This document shows positions 20,745-31,964 of a DNA stretch of 64,000 bases, piece after piece. A program made the translations under genes and the position numbers. The number at the start of each line of letters is the position of its first letter. The stretch's first letter is position 1. The notes beneath the pieces are model-generated. The model ran no database searches. It saw only the letters and a program-made list of their open reading frames with translations, and was not told the DNA's origin. The stretch comes from Lepidostoma basale. Its lineage: Eukaryota > Arthropoda > Insecta > Trichoptera > Lepidostomatidae. The stretch is taken from contig JAHDVF020000010.1 of assembly GCA_022606425.2 (NCBI GenBank), forward strand, positions 1,364,001 to 1,428,000. The letters run 5' to 3'.

Positions 20745-21475
20745 TTTATTTATTTATTATACACAAATGAGACATTACAAACGATAAAACATTTAAGCGA
20801 CTCATTTGGACACAAAACGGTATTACAAAGATAAAATAAAACAAAACAACATGAGACCAAAAAAATCATACATATCAGCAGGAATCCAAATATGTAGACG
20901 TCAGTGATGCAGTACTCTTTCCAGAGTTTGCAATATTTTTTTTATGAATACTGCCTCACTGACACTGAAAATGTCCAAATCCGTGATGATTAGATTCAGC
21001 GTCCGAATTGCTCTTCCTACTGGCATCACCAAAGGCAGGTTGGTTCTGTGTGACGGAGTAAAGAACAATTGATGTCGGCGCTGTCGCAGGTAGTTATCAG
21101 GAACAAAAAGACCTATTTGCTCCAGAACAGTTCTCAATAGAGCCACGAATCAATTTGAAAAAATGTGTTGATAGTAATCCTTCCCTCCTCAGTTCGAGAG
21201 AGTTATACCCCAGCATACCCAAGAGAAATGCCGTTGGATAGAGCCAAGGATATACCCCGTACTCTCTCATGTAGAGCGCTCTCAAGAATTACTTTTGAAC
21301 CCTCTCCAACATGAGAGAATACTGAGCCTCATGAGGACTCCATATCACGGCACCTCCCTCGAGTCTGCTTCTGACTAAAGAGTTATACAGAGTTCTAAGG
21401 ACCCGGGTATCTCTGAAAACCCTAATAGTTCGAAGAACAAAACCCACAGTTATAAGTACTCTATATTGTTGCATA
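20745..21475 (-). mobile_element. J1 jockey/CR1-like LINE, 3' half
   Basis: Minus order: LRTLYNSLVRSRLEGGAVIW, SPHEAQYSLMLERVQK, LYMREYGVYPWLYPTAFLLG, MLGYNSLELRREGL, LIRGSIEN, LFVPDNYLRQRRHQLFFTPS and RTNLPLVMPVGR. Reads through with two or three frameshifts. 3' UTR to about 20745, where it ends in a TAAATAAAT-like tail. Confidence 0.85.
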
Positions 21476-21859
21476 ATATATTATTATAACTTTCAAGTGC
21501 AAAATTATACATGTGACAATTATTATTTAAACAAAATTCCATAAGTAACATTGTCATTATATTGTAAGTATATTTTAAGATTGTTTAAAAATAAAAAATA
21601 ACAGAAAAAATATTCATTATAGGTATACGTGTTTTATTACAATAAAAAAAATCACTTTATTTTAAAATAGGGAGGTTAAAATGACCTTTTTGCAGTTAGG
21701 TAATTTTGCGGTGGAAGCAACGATACGTAAAAAATGTTTCATTGGATTTAATGTAAAAATCACTGCATGGAGAAAAACCATCCCTTTGTCGTCCGGGTGG
21801 ATCTTACGTTTAAAAACAAAGTGCGAAGCTTTAGTCTATAAGATTATTTTTTGTATGAT

Positions 21860-22050
21860 TTACCTCAAGGGCAGTGGCCAGGGCCGGTGGGCGGCTGACC
21901 GCCCGCCGCCCGCCCGCCTTATCTAAAGCCCGACTCTATCGTCACATAAAACTCAAGCAGTTTATTTAAGTGCCGGGCAGCAAGGCAGCCGCCCTAACTC
22001 TTGGCGGAATCACCCGACCGTTCTTCGGCTCCGCTCTCCTCACACTATCC
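21860..22050. other. GC-rich unique island
   Basis: CGGTGGGCGGCTGACCGCCC is followed by a second GC block to 22040. No ORF support. Possible CpG-type regulatory or conserved segment. Confidence 0.3.
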
Positions 22051-22439
22051 ACAAACAAGTACTTTTGCTTTATACGTTTAAACAATAATAATTTCATTAA
22101 CACAATATTAACTACAGGTTATGTAAAAGTTTATCGTTATCGCACAAGTCTTCATTTTTAAAATGTTGAGAATTTTTTTTGTTAACAAAACATTACACTT
22201 TGACTCCTACGTCTTTTGAATCATACTGTAAATATGGGAGTAAACATTTTTCCATCAAGAAAATTTTATATTATGATCGATCCCAATTTCATTTTTACTT
22301 TAATTTCCTAGTGTGAGTTGGAAGATTGAAGATCTCATATTTAAGCTCTACGAGATTGAACCAATAGACCCCTAAACTCTAATACTTAATATTATGTAGT
22401 CATGGGCAGGACCTCAATAAAAGTTATACACATAGTATA

Positions 22440-22600
22440 AATGTATTATGTATAGAAAGGAGGTAGAGGAAGGCCGAATTAAACATGGCACGTCCTAATT
22501 TATCAATTACTGATAGGTAACCAAATTCGAAATCAGAAAAATCGATAAGAAACTCAAGTACGATATAACCGTGTGGCGGTCAATCCTCGATTGTTCTTTT
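22440..22600 (+). mobile_element. Degenerate L1 fragment
   Basis: GAGGAAGGCCGAATTAAACA, ATTACTGATAGG, AAATCGATAAG and GTGTGGCGGTCAATCCTC keep the L1 order but heavily mutated. Confidence 0.6.
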
Positions 22601-22604
22601 TTCC

Positions 22605-23060
22605 CGGTATCATGTCAAGCTTCTCGACGTTGACTTATCGTTTGAAAGTAGACATCTTTGCCCCAAGCACATCACCGACTCGTTCGAAGGTCAACGGCCA
22701 TGGCTTAATTCCTCTTCAGAGTGATAATGTGGGGAATGATATCCAGAGTAGTCTCCCCTTGCCTTCTCTGCAAGATTTTCGATTGGGCTTGCCATCCCTT
22801 AGCCGGGTGAATCCAGCTTTATGGCCCTGGAAATTTGGCATTCGTCAATTCTATTGGATATGACACCCCGCGAACCCCGGGCAATGTGACTGGGGTCTAA
22901 GATACCACTCGTAGATGCCAGTGAGTTGGACTTGATAGTAACTGTTCCTGGTGTAATTGCAACATTACAACATTATATAGATGCATACTTCTCAGGAGAG
23001 TATTCACAATCGTAGCCCTACTATCATAACTCCCATCCTCGATTAGTTCGTTAGTAATGT
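22605..23060. other. Moderately GC-rich segment, not identified
   Basis: A 96-codon plus frame (22573-22860) is open but shows no domain. The sequence differs from AT-rich surroundings and from all repeat families noted, so it may be a fragment of an unrecognised element. Confidence 0.3.
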
Positions 23061-23084
23061 GCACAGACCTTCTTTCATTATTCT

Positions 23085-23430
23085 TCTTCTCAGTCTATTC
23101 CTCATGGCTGAGGGTCGTGTCCATCCTATAAACCAGGGACCATGGCACGCCATGCGCTCCTGTCACCCGTCAGTCTCCAGGCTGCAGCTAATGAGAGACC
23201 AGTCAGATCCCTAGTTTGATCGGACTAGCGACTCGGTGGTTGTCCTTCTGGTCGCATTCCCTCCACTTTGCCCATGATGATGAGCTTTTCAAGGTTGTCC
23301 TGATCTCTCCGGGTGTCCAAAATATTTCAAAACTCTCTTAGAGCACATCCGCGAGAGTCTTGCCTTGATACCCAGCTGGTCAATAATTGACTGGTTTGTG
23401 CTTCTTTAACATCTTCTTCTTGTGGTCCAT
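23085..23430 (-). mobile_element. L9 LINE C-terminal fragment
   Basis: Minus strand: DTRRDQDNLEKLIIMGKVEG, RPEGQPPSRWSDQTRDLTG, WRLTGDRSAWRAMVPGL, then a GAAGAAGAA tail near 23085. Typical RTE/BovB-like C-terminus. Confidence 0.75.
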
Positions 23431-23890
23431 AGGGCCTCAAGCAACCTTCTCCACCTGACACTATCGCATGCCTGATGCCTAACATCATCCCAAGTGAGCC
23501 CTGCTGTCTTAACCTCTTAACCCCTCTTTCCCCCCATAGGGGACCAGTCTAGTGCGCCCTGAGCGATGCAGGCTGGGTTCCGTCTCAGAGTGTGACCGAT
23601 CCACTGCCATTTGCGTCTAGCGACATGTACTCTAATTGGTTTTTCGCCTGTCATGGTTTAGAGAACGGCATTTGACTCTGTTTGGGACCAATAGATCTTG
23701 AATATTGAGCGAAGGCACCTATTTATAAACACCTGGAGTTTTCCTATAACGTCCGCGGTAGATTTCCAAGTCTCACATCCGCACAGCAGAACGCTTTTAA
23801 CGCTATTGCTGAATATTTGGAGCTTGAGCTTAATCGAAATGATACTGGAACGCCATACAGGGCGAAGCATAGCGAAACATAGCGAACATA
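23430..23890 (-). mobile_element. L6 LINE C-terminal region
   Basis: Minus frames: SVLLCGCETWKS, LQVFINRCLRSIFKIYW, then degenerate GPRWRKR/TWDDVRHQACDS-like sequence ending near 23430 with AAGAAGAAG. The last part is homologous to 54655-54840. Confidence 0.75.
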
Positions 23891-23894
23891 TTAA

Positions 23895-25042
23895 CTAACT
23901 AACTAACTCTAATCACGCCGTCTCTCCGAAGGGGTAGGCAGAAAGAATGGACTGCCACACTTTTCTTTCCTGACATATTTCTCTCGCTTCCCCTACATTC
24001 ATACATCGTGTCATGTACGCGCGTCGATTTCTCTGACTCCTCACATGGCCGACATTCAATATTTGATTTATTTGATCGTGTCACGTTTTCCTCGGTCTTC
24101 CTCTATTTCTGGTTCCATTTACATCATTAACATATAATTTTTTTACCATTCTTTCTTCATTCATTCTTTCCATGTCCAAACCATCTTAATGATCCTTTCA
24201 TTATTTTGTTCATGACACCATCATTCGCACCGCATTCACTTCTTATATTTTCATTCGACACTCTATCATACACAGAATATCCACACATTCGTCTAAGAGA
24301 TCTCATTTCTACTGCATTTATTCTACTTTCATCCTTCTTTGCCAGTTCCATGCTTCGCTTCCATACATAAGGGTCGGTAGAAGAACACCATTGTGCACTG
24401 CCATTCTAGCTTTTTTGGATAGGTTTTTGTTTGCGATGACAACTTTAAGTGCACTGTTCACTTTGTTGCCTGCCCCAACCCTTCTTTCAATATCCCTCTC
24501 CACTCGCCCATCTCTTGTAAACATACTACCTAAATACACGAACTCAACTACTTGCTCCAAATTTTCACCATTCACGCTAATGTTGCAGACTGTCATTCAT
24601 CATCAGATCATTTCACATGCATACCTCATACATACAATTCACCAGGACTTGTAGTTCATGCTCGTTGTCTGCAAGTAGGACAGCGTCATCCGCATACAAG
24701 AGACAGCCTGACACTCCGCTCATTTTGGCACCTACATCCAACCCTTTCAGCTCTTTCATACATTTGTCCATATACAGATTAAATAACCACGGGGAAATTA
24801 CGCAACCCTGTTTGACACCTTTATTGATATCAAACCAGGCTGTAAGATCTCCATTTACTCTGACACTAGCAGTGCTTTCCGTGTATAGCGACTTAATTGC
24901 CGTGATCAGTTTTGTACTTATTCCATATTCAGACAATATTTTCCACAACTTTTCTCTATTAACGTAATCATATGCTTTTTGCAAGTCGACAAACGCACAG
25001 AAAAGTTTGCGGTTTTTGGCCAGAAACTTCTCTGTCAATGTA
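23895..25042 (-). mobile_element. L1 LINE, longest copy in the window
   Basis: Minus orientation, 3' tail TTAGTTAGTTAGTTAA at 23893. From 5': RT core (separate entry), then FVYLGSMFTRDGRVERDIE, RRVGAGNKVNSALKVVIANK, HNGVLLPTLMYGSEAWNW, DESRINAVEMRSLRRMCGYS, FGHGKNE and the basic tail. The 5' end is truncated inside the RT fingers. Short losses and frame breaks make it non-functional. Confidence 0.9.
24613..25038 (-). pseudogene. Reverse transcriptase catalytic core of L1
   Basis: A 141-residue open frame with the three diagnostic RT motifs: motif A FVDLQKAYD (residues 16-24), motif B QGCVISPWLFNLYMD (77-91) and motif C LLYADDAVLLA (113-123). The YADD aspartates are intact. RTE-like enzymes prime on nicked target DNA; this fragment lacks the endonuclease, fingers and C-terminus, so it cannot be active alone. 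The 5' boundary at 25042 is abrupt, as expected for 5' truncation. Confidence 0.9.
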
Positions 25043-25063
25043 CTTTATAAATATTTTAGCATA

Positions 25064-25483
25064 CTATTTATAAATAAAAATCTGATTAAAATGAGTCATT
25101 AAAAAAATGTACGAGAATACGGTAGCTACTACACATGGAATACTTATTCGTATGGACGGTTCGAATTTATTCCTCTGAGGGTTTCGCCTGACGGGAAATT
25201 CTGATTTAGCGCATTTATTATGGAGGGCAGCTGACCGCCGCCGGCCACTCGCGGTCGGATTTTTTAAAATAACAATAACTCTTATTTTTATATTTTTTGT
25301 AAAACAAAATTCGCGGAAACCCCGGGAATCTGGGTATTTCTCACCCCTGACGACGATCTGTCTGCCGCAATCGATAACCGCAGATTCTAAACCTTTGCAC
25401 AACAATTGCCCCCGATAACTACATATCGCCTCTTTGCAAGAATAACGTGACATTTCGAAAATTAAATCCGCCGTGTTCAACAT
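25064..25483 (-). other. Unassigned 139-codon open frame over a GC-rich block
   Basis: Open on the minus strand with C-rich and R-rich stretches (SRYSCKEAICSY, ASGRRRSAALHNKC). No domain recognised. The start overlaps unremarkable AT-rich DNA. Length is near what chance allows in 64 kb, so I do not call a gene. Confidence 0.2.
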
Positions 25484-25629
25484 TATTTTCTACAAAAACA
25501 TGGTATTTTTGAGGGAAAGAGACAACACAACAGTTGTATATGTTGTTGTCACGTTGTCTCTTTCAGACGGGTATCTTGTTTCATTTTTAAAAAAAACATT
25601 TTTCGAGATAACACGTTATTCTTGCTAAG

Positions 25630-26310
25630 AGGCGATATGTATATGTGTCGAATGAAAATATAATAAATGAATGCGGTGCGAATGAAAGTGTTATGAACAA
25701 AATAATGAATTGAACATTAAGATGGTTTGGACAGAAGAGCAAAAACAAATATTCCAAATCAAATTATTTAGTTATTATTTTATCAAAATTATGAATATTA
25801 CATATCAAATTTAATTAAATTGTTATATCTATAACATAATATCTAAAATTCTATAATAAAAAGCTGAAAAGGCAGTGCACAGTAGTGTTCTTGTGCTGAT
25901 CCTTATGTATGGAAGAGAAGCATGGAATGGCAAAAGAATGATGAAAGTAGAATAAATGCAGTAGATGTGAGATCTCGTGACGAATGTGTGATTATAGTGT
26001 CAAATAATGTGTGATTATAGTGTCAAATACAAATAATGAATTGAACATTAAGATGGTTTGGACACATGGAAAGAATGGTTAATGATGTAAATGGAACTAG
26101 AAATAGAGGAAGACCGTGGAAAACGTGGCATGATAAAATGAATCAAATATTGAGTGTCGGCCACGTGAGTAGTCGGAGAAATCGACGTGTGTGCATGAAT
26201 CGATGAATGAATATTAAGGAAGCGAGAGTATTATGTCATGAGAAAAGTATGGTAGTCAATTATTCTGTCTACCCCTTCGGGGAAACGGCGTGATGATTAG
26301 TTAGTTAAGT
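25630..26310 (+). mobile_element. Two stacked L1 fragments
   Basis: 25630-25745 (GAATGAAAATATAATAAATG, TTAAGATGGTTTGGACA) and 25865-26310 (CTTATGTATGGAAGAGAAGC, GGAACTAGAAATAGAGGAAG, CTACCCCTTCGGGGAAACGG, TTAGTTAGTTAAG). A 23-bp unit, TGTGTGATTATAGTGTCAAA plus 3 nt, is tandemly doubled near 25985-26030. Confidence 0.8.
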
Positions 26311-26339
26311 ACATACATATATACTCATAAATTAGTTTT

Positions 26340-26590
26340 TTAATTTTATTTAGAACGTATTCATCCACCTTACATTCCATTCTTACTTCTTCGTTTAGTA
26401 TTCTACGAGTATCACATATTGTTTTTCCGTGCATTCTTTTAGTAATCTCATTTCTACATAATTTTTTCTACTATCGTCTTTTTTCTGCCAAATCCAAGAT
26501 TCATATCTAAATATTCACATCAATGATAATTCACCGTCAATTGTCAATAATAAGTCAATTCAGCCTTTCTGCCCACTCTAAATGACATAA
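26340..26590 (-). mobile_element. L1 internal fragment with TACGAGTA micro-insertion
   Basis: Inverted ATTCATCCACCTTACATTCC, TTACTTCTTC, TATTGTTTTTCCGTGC and TTTCTACATA match L1 around MYDRISNEEVRKECKADE. At 26404-26411, ATTCTATCAT of other copies reads ATTCTACGAGTATCA. Confidence 0.75.
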
Positions 26591-26711
26591 CTTCACTATT
26601 CTTTCCCGTTTATTTCAATCTAAGTGATTGGTTATTTAATGTGGTAGTTTCCCGTTGCTTTCCACATTTGTATACAGCAGATTATTTTAACCTAATTACT
26701 GCATACAATTC

Positions 26712-26890
26712 TATAGCTTTTGATTCTCACGACATGTGATATGCAGATAATTTATCACCATTTTATCGTCACAAGAACACTACACCAGACCAAAAACAGT
26801 GTAACAATTACACTTCCATCACCAGGAATCGAACCCGATAACTTCGGTGTGTCAGGCATAGCTCTTGCCACCCTGCCACGTGGGTCGTCT
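26712..26890 (-). mobile_element. SINE-A, near full length
   Basis: Minus strand: GTGGCAGGGTGGCAAGAGCT (A box), GGGTTCGATTCC (B box), then TTTTTGGTCTGGTGTAGTG, GTGACGATAAAATGGTGATA and CACATGTCGTGAGAATC. Inserted beside an L4 fragment. Confidence 0.85.
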
Positions 26891-26894
26891 TTAT

Positions 26895-27535
26895 CGGGGG
26901 TAGTATTCTTCTTCTTTTAATGTATCTCACAATCTGTGACACAGAAATCATGTCTAGTAAGATGATGAGGTCCAGCTGTCCCTCCATCTCTTGGGCGGTG
27001 TCCGGAGGGAATTTCATAAGCCGCTGTATATGCGAGCCTGTCACTGTGCAGTGTGGCTACATAGTCTCTCCAGTATCTTCTTCTGGATCTACTCCACCGA
27101 ACGATATCCTCTATTTCCTCGCAAGTTCGTGGCAGAGTGGTAAGAGCTCTGATTCCCATTCCGAAGGTTCTGGGTTCGATTCCCGGCGATGGCAGTGTGA
27201 TTGTCACACTGTCTTTGGTCTGGCGTAGAATTTTCGTGACAATAAAATGGCGATAGATTGGCTACCTGTCACATGTCACGAGAATCAATATATCAGCTTA
27301 AAAACAAATTGTATACTGTAATTGGGTTCAAACGACCTGTTGTATACATAAAAAAAATAAAAATAAAGTTTTTCTTATGTCTGCGACGCGGACACGATCT
27401 CGGAGAGTTTCTCCAGTAATTGATCTTAGGACCTTCATCTCAGATGTTCTTGGTAGACCCTTGGTTCGCACAGCGGCCCACGTCTCTACAGCGTACTTCA
27501 TGATGGTCGGTGTCGTATTACTAATCATAAAACTT
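26895..27535 (-). mobile_element. L4 LINE C-terminal region split by SINE-A
   Basis: The minus 5' part (27535-27366) reads AVETWAAVRTKGLPRTSEMK, VLRSITGETLRDRVRVADIR; after SINE-A it continues TCEEIEDIVRWSRSRRRYW, then GHRPRDGG and a lysine-rich tail. Removing 27128-27370 restores the order seen at 35245 (TLRDRVKN...REICEVEDIIRWSR). Confidence 0.85.
27128..27365 (+). mobile_element. SINE-A, full-length reference copy with duplication
   Basis: tRNA-like head: GTGGCAGAGTGGTAAGAGCT (A box) and GGGTTCGATTCC (B box). Body: GTGTGATTGTCACACTG, GGTCTGGCGTAGAATTTTCG, GTGACAATAAAATGGCGATA, CACATGTCACGAGAATC; the end is A-rich. AAGTT at 27123-27127 and 27366-27370 is the target duplication. Confidence 0.9.
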
Positions 27536-27544
27536 AAATAATAC

Positions 27545-28010
27545 ATTCTGTTTTGAGAATCTTTGGAATCTTAATAGTTGACAATATCAGGAGAAAGACA
27601 TTTTTCCACCACGCCGAAGGGTGACTATACAATTCGCACAATTCTCTGCATTTTCAATGGTATTGTTAGCAGGCTCTACGCCCTTTCATGTTGGCGAAAT
27701 AGAGAAGTCAAAGCTGGAGTTGGGACATCACATTAAATGTTCCTTTTTATTTCTCTGAATGGGTCCTTTGATTAATATCTCCTGAGATCCGCCCACAGAA
27801 ACACAACGTCATAACTCTCGCAATCAATGGGAATATTGACTTTTAAACATTTCTTAAAATCTTACACCATTTAAATTCAATGGCACATAACTGTATGTAA
27901 CTTCAAGATCATTATAAATTTTTATTTATTTTACATACTTGTACGAGAGGAAGAAGAAAGTATGTCTACTTATTAAACATACTTGTTGACTACAGAAAAA
28001 TATAAACAAT
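27545..28010. other. Unique stretch, nothing recognised
   Basis: No match to repeat families in the window and no supported ORF. Confidence 0.35.
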
Positions 28011-28014
28011 AATT

Positions 28015-28350
28015 TTTACTGTTTTCAAATAATCATGAAGTTTTGTGAAATGGACATGTTTGCCTATGCTAAGGTAATATCAAATATTAAATTTTATTTA
28101 ATGTGGAGTTTTACATCATTGTTCAAGAAACTTAATTATTAATATAAATTAAAACGTCGATTTCCTGAAAGCTTAATTAGATTTTATGGGAATGGCATGA
28201 TTAGCCTTGCTAAGGCATTATCAAATGATAATGACATTTGATAATGCTTTAGCATCAAAGTGTTTTTAGATTCATATTAATTACATTACGTATTAATTAT
28301 TTAATTCGGAGTTTTATTATAAAGCATCGTTCAAGAAACGACCTTCATGG
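28015..28350. mobile_element. Fold-B cluster
   Basis: At least two partial units: 28020-28150 (GACATGTTTGCC, CTAAGGTAATATCAAAT, GGAGTTTTACATCATTGTTC) and 28155-28345 (AAAACGTCGATTTCC, TTAGATTTTATGGGAATGGC, CTAAGGCATTATCAAATGAT and its complement). The second unit is cut at GTTCAAGAAACG by the following SINE-A. Confidence 0.7.
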
Positions 28351-28590
28351 CCAGAGTAGTAACTGGTTTGACTGCCACACCGAAGGCCCCGGGTTCGATT
28401 TCCGGCAATAGCAGTGTGATTGTTACACTGTATTTGGTCTAGTGTAGAGTTCATGTGACAATAAAATGCCGATAGATTAGCTACCTATCACATGTCACGA
28501 GAATAAATATGATTGGTATACCCTTTACATTGATTTGGCTCGCGCTGTAATAATGTAAATAGCAATTCAACAAAATGATGATAATAATAA
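28350..28590 (+). mobile_element. SINE-A with extended tail
   Basis: Head TTCATGGCCAGAGTAGTAAC, GGGTTCGATTTCC (B box), GTGTGATTGTTACACTG, GTGACAATAAAATGCCGATA, CACATGTCACGAGAATAAAT, then TTTGGCTCGCGCTGTAATAA and ATGATGATAATAATAAT. Confidence 0.85.
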
Positions 28591-28819
28591 TATGCAAATG
28601 TAATAACTAAATAAAACGAATTTTTAACTACTTTCACTTTTATCTTAAGCCAGGCGACTTGTCGGTCGCTGTCGAAATAAAGAAAAAAGTAGAAGAAGTC
28701 AAAAAACATCGTTTTATTAAATTATTATTTAAAATGAGCTTCCATCAAGAGATTTCAGTAAAATCATTCGATTATCTAATATGCAAATATGTTTACGAAA
28801 GCAATTCATTTAAATATGA

Positions 28820-29615
28820 ACATTCTCCATTTTTAATCGCTGACAGCATGGACGATCTACAAGTCCTAGTGTCAAGAATGTACGAAGTATGCAATAAGTA
28901 TGACCTTGTGATGAACGTGTCAAAGTCTAAAGTTATGGTATTTGAAAAGGAAGAATGTATGTCAGATTGTGACATTAGTGCGAACGGTGAGAAATTAGAT
29001 CACGTTACCGAATGTGTCTATCTGGGAAGCATGTTTACAAGAGACGGAAAAGTGGAGAAAGATATCGGAAGAAGGGTTGGAGCTGGAAACCAAATAAATG
29101 GTGCACTCAAAGTCATTACCGCAATACCCACTGAAGCAAAAATGGCAGTGCACAATGGAGTTCTAGTGTCACCTTTATGTATGGAAGTGAAGCTTGGAGT
29201 TGACAAAAGAAGAATTTAAGTAGGGTAAATGCCGTAGAAATGAGGTCACTAAGAAGGATGTGCGGAAAAACAATGTATGATAGAATATCTAATGATGAAG
29301 TAAGAAAGGAATGTAAGGCGGATGAATGCGTAATAAATAAAATTAAGAATGGGTCACTAAGATGGTTTTGACATATGGAACGAATGAATGAGGGAAGAAT
29401 GGTTAAAAAGATGTATACAAGTAGTGTGAATGGAAAAAGAAGTCGAGGAAGGCCAAGGAAGACATGGCATGACCAAGTTAATCAATTACTGAAAGGCGGC
29501 CATGTTCGAAGTAGGAACAATCGACGAGCGTGCATGTCACGATGTGTGAATGTAGAAGAGGCGCGAGAGTTATATCAGGATAGAACAATGTGGCGATCCA
29601 TCCTCTCTGCCTGCC
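28820..29615 (+). mobile_element. L1 LINE, post-catalytic half
   Basis: An open frame (28659-29216) enters L1 at SMDDLQVLVSRMYEVCNKYD, then VMNVSKSKVMVF, CVYLGSMFTRDGKVEKDIG and MAVHNGVL. After a frame break: NAVEMRSLRRMCGKTMYD, RKECKADEC, NGKRSRGRPRKTWHDQVNQL and RNNRRACMSRCVNVEEAREL. It begins just 3' of the YADD motif. The 3' end is cut before the TTAG tail. Confidence 0.9.
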
Positions 29616-29739
29616 AAAATTATTAAAAACATGTAAAAGAGACATTTTCGAAACGAAAATCAAACTTCCAGATTAAAACGCGGGAAAACATCGCAACGCC
29701 AGCAATAATGGCGTGCCGTAATAATCATAAATAATCGTA

Positions 29740-30010
29740 TTGTTTGATTATACGACCTAAATCAATATTTACAGAGGTGCGCTGACTGCGGCCCATATCG
29801 CCTTCATATGAAAGCGTGGCGGTGTGTTTTGATACACAATTGGGTTGTTTTTTTTACGATTCCAGGTGCGAGATACTGAAAGATCACCGCTACATCCCGC
29901 GGTGGCGGCTCCTGTCTCCCTTCTCCCGTTTAAATCTCCTGGATTCGTTTCTCCACTCCACCACCCGTGTCCTCTGGGCCCGCGGAATCATTAATCCTAT
30001 TTATTGTATG
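29740..30010. other. GC-rich unique island
   Basis: Non-repetitive. An 87-codon plus frame from 29816 shows no domain. Contains GCGGTGGCGGC and GGGCCCGCGGAATC. Possible conserved non-coding segment. Confidence 0.3.
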
Positions 30011-30149
30011 AGCTGCACAGAATTGAAAGAAATATTTTACAGTCGTAAAAGACACGTGGTAATAATACGTTTTTTTTAAAGATTAATACTTTCAATGCTA
30101 TTTTTTGTGAATTTTAAAGCCTGCAATCCTATATTCAAATAAAATAAAA

Positions 30150-30630
30150 TAAAAACTGTATGGAAGTGATGCTTGGAGTTGGCATAAGAAGGATAAAAGT
30201 AGAATAAATGCCGTAGAATTGAGGTCACTATGAAGGATGCGGAAAACCAAGGTATGCTAGAATGTCTAATGATGAAGTAAGAAAGGAATGTTAAGCGGAT
30301 GAATGCGTGAAAAATAAAATCAAGAAAGGGTCACTAAGATGGTTTGGACATAGGGAACCAATGGATGAGGGAAGAATGGTTAAAACGATATATACAAGTA
30401 GTGTGAATGGAAAAAGAAGTCGAGGAAAGTCAAGGAAGACATGGCATGACCAAATTAATCAAGTACTGAAAGGCTGCCATGTTCGAAGTAGGAACATTCG
30501 ATAGCGTGCATATCACGATGTGTGAATGTAGAAGAGGTGCGAGAATTATGTCTGGATAGAACAATGTGGCGATCCATCCTCTGCCTACCCCTCCGGGGAA
30601 ACGGCGTGATGGTTAGTTAGTTAGTTAAAA
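30150..30630 (+). mobile_element. L1 3' end, tail intact
   Basis: GATGCTTGGAGTTGGC, AATGCCGTAGAATTGAGGTC, GTCACTAAGATGGTTTGGAC, VNGKRSRGKSRKTWHDQINQ, then CCCCTCCGGGGAAACGGCG and TTAGTTAGTTAG. Several stops. Confidence 0.85.
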
Positions 30631-30659
30631 ACTGTTATTGGAAACAAAAATTATCAATG

Positions 30660-30960
30660 AAAGCAAAAATGGTTGTTCAAAATGTAGTTGTAGTTCTAAC
30701 GCTTATGTATAAAAGCGAAGCATGAAACTGGCAGAAGAAGTATAAAAGCAGAATAAATGTAGTAAAAATGAGATCGCTTAGATGAGTGTGTATTAAAACG
30801 ATGTACGACAGAGTTTCAAATGCTGATATTAGGAAGGAATGTAGAGCGAAAGAAAATATTGTCTACAAATTTTTTAAATTATCACTCCGTTAGTTTGATC
30901 ACATGGAACACGTAGATGAAGAATGGTTTAGAAAAATATTTTATAATAGCTGTTAAAGAT
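30660..30960 (+). mobile_element. Degenerate L1 fragment
   Basis: GCTTATGTATAAAAGCGAAG, GTAAAAATGAGATCGCTTAG, ATGTACGACAGAGTTTCAAA and GATCACATGGAACACG. No frame survives. Confidence 0.65.
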
Positions 30961-31299
30961 AGCAGCGAGCTCCCCATATTGAAACAAAATAATATTAATA
31001 AAACGAATTTCTTTCAATTCGTATAAATATGTTTTAAAGTTATATAAAAAGCTAATTGGATTGATTAATTGTAATTGCTTTTGACATTTAATAAATAAAT
31101 AAATTGAAAATTAAATAGATTGTATAATAATTTTAACACATTTACTGGTGATTTTATACGTTTAATCGTTTTTAATTGACAGGAATTAATCATTATTCAT
31201 TAATGTAATATTTTAACATATATAAATATATATGATACCATATATAAATATATATGTTTTGGTTTAAACACAAATTATATGATTTTCCAATTGATAAAG

Positions 31300-31450
31300 C
31301 ATTATAAATTATTTGATAATACCTACTAATGATAAACATTTGATATTGGCTTAGCAAGACGAAACATGTAATTCCCATAAAATTTAATAAAACTTCTAGA
31401 AAGCAGACGTTTTCTTTCGTATTAATTATTTAATATGGAGTTTTATTATG
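31300..31450. mobile_element. Fold-B fragment
   Basis: ATTTGATATTGGCTTAGC, AAGACGAAACATGTAATTCC, AATAAAACTTCTAGAAAGCA and GACGTTTTC, then ATATGGAGTTTTATTATG. Confidence 0.65.
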
Positions 31451-31794
31451 TGTCTGTTATTAACATTAGTTTAATCTGTGAATCTATATATGTTTCGGAC
31501 TTACTCACATTCTAAAAGCTAGCAATTCATAAATCAAGCCCCTTAGATATTGACAACTTCACTGTGTATCGGCGATCATTCACGTATCCATTGATGTGTA
31601 AAGAGCTATTCATTACAAGGAGCTCATGCAGCGCTTCTGTGTCGAAGTGACTTTACTGCCAGAAGATAACATCTATTTTTCATATTATACTATTCGCCAT
31701 CACATTCCTGCATTTTGTATTAATAGTGAGCCAGTACATCAGTTTAATTAAAAAAATTAAATCTTTGATTTTTTATTTTATAAGGATTAATTGT

Positions 31795-31930
31795 GTCTCA
31801 ATAGAGACGAAGATGTAAATTGTTTTTCTGGGAACAGAATGTGGTGGCCGAGGCGCTTACAGGACCTGTCATTGGTTGGGTTGAGCGATCGCTTTATGTT
31901 TAACAACATTCCCCATGCATTTTTTCTTAT
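31795..31930 (+). repeat. Unclassified dispersed repeat, copy 2
   Basis: TCTCAATAGAGACGAAGATG, AACAGAATGTGGTGGCCGAG, TACAGGACCTGTCATTGGTT and GAGCGATCGCTTTATG; homologous to the minus strand of 1830-1950. Confidence 0.6.
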
Positions 31931-31964
31931 GACCACCACGTCTGACAAATTTTTGTAACTTGTA

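Noticed and set aside
23893..23912. Telomeric repeat
   Set aside because: The unit is TTAG, not TTAGG, only 3-4 copies, and always at the 3' end of L1 or SINE-R.
24391..24967. Plus-strand ORFs of 76-116 codons over the L1 copy (similarly 2846-3166)
   Set aside because: Antisense shadows of the minus-strand reverse transcriptase.
25064..25483. Host gene of 139 codons (minus)
   Set aside because: No domain, no splice context, and a length that chance can give in 64 kb of six frames.
27128..27200. tRNA gene
   Set aside because: A and B boxes are present but the sequence does not fold as a full cloverleaf and repeats elsewhere with a common body and tail: it is the head of SINE-A. The same applies to 10890-10950 (SINE-B).
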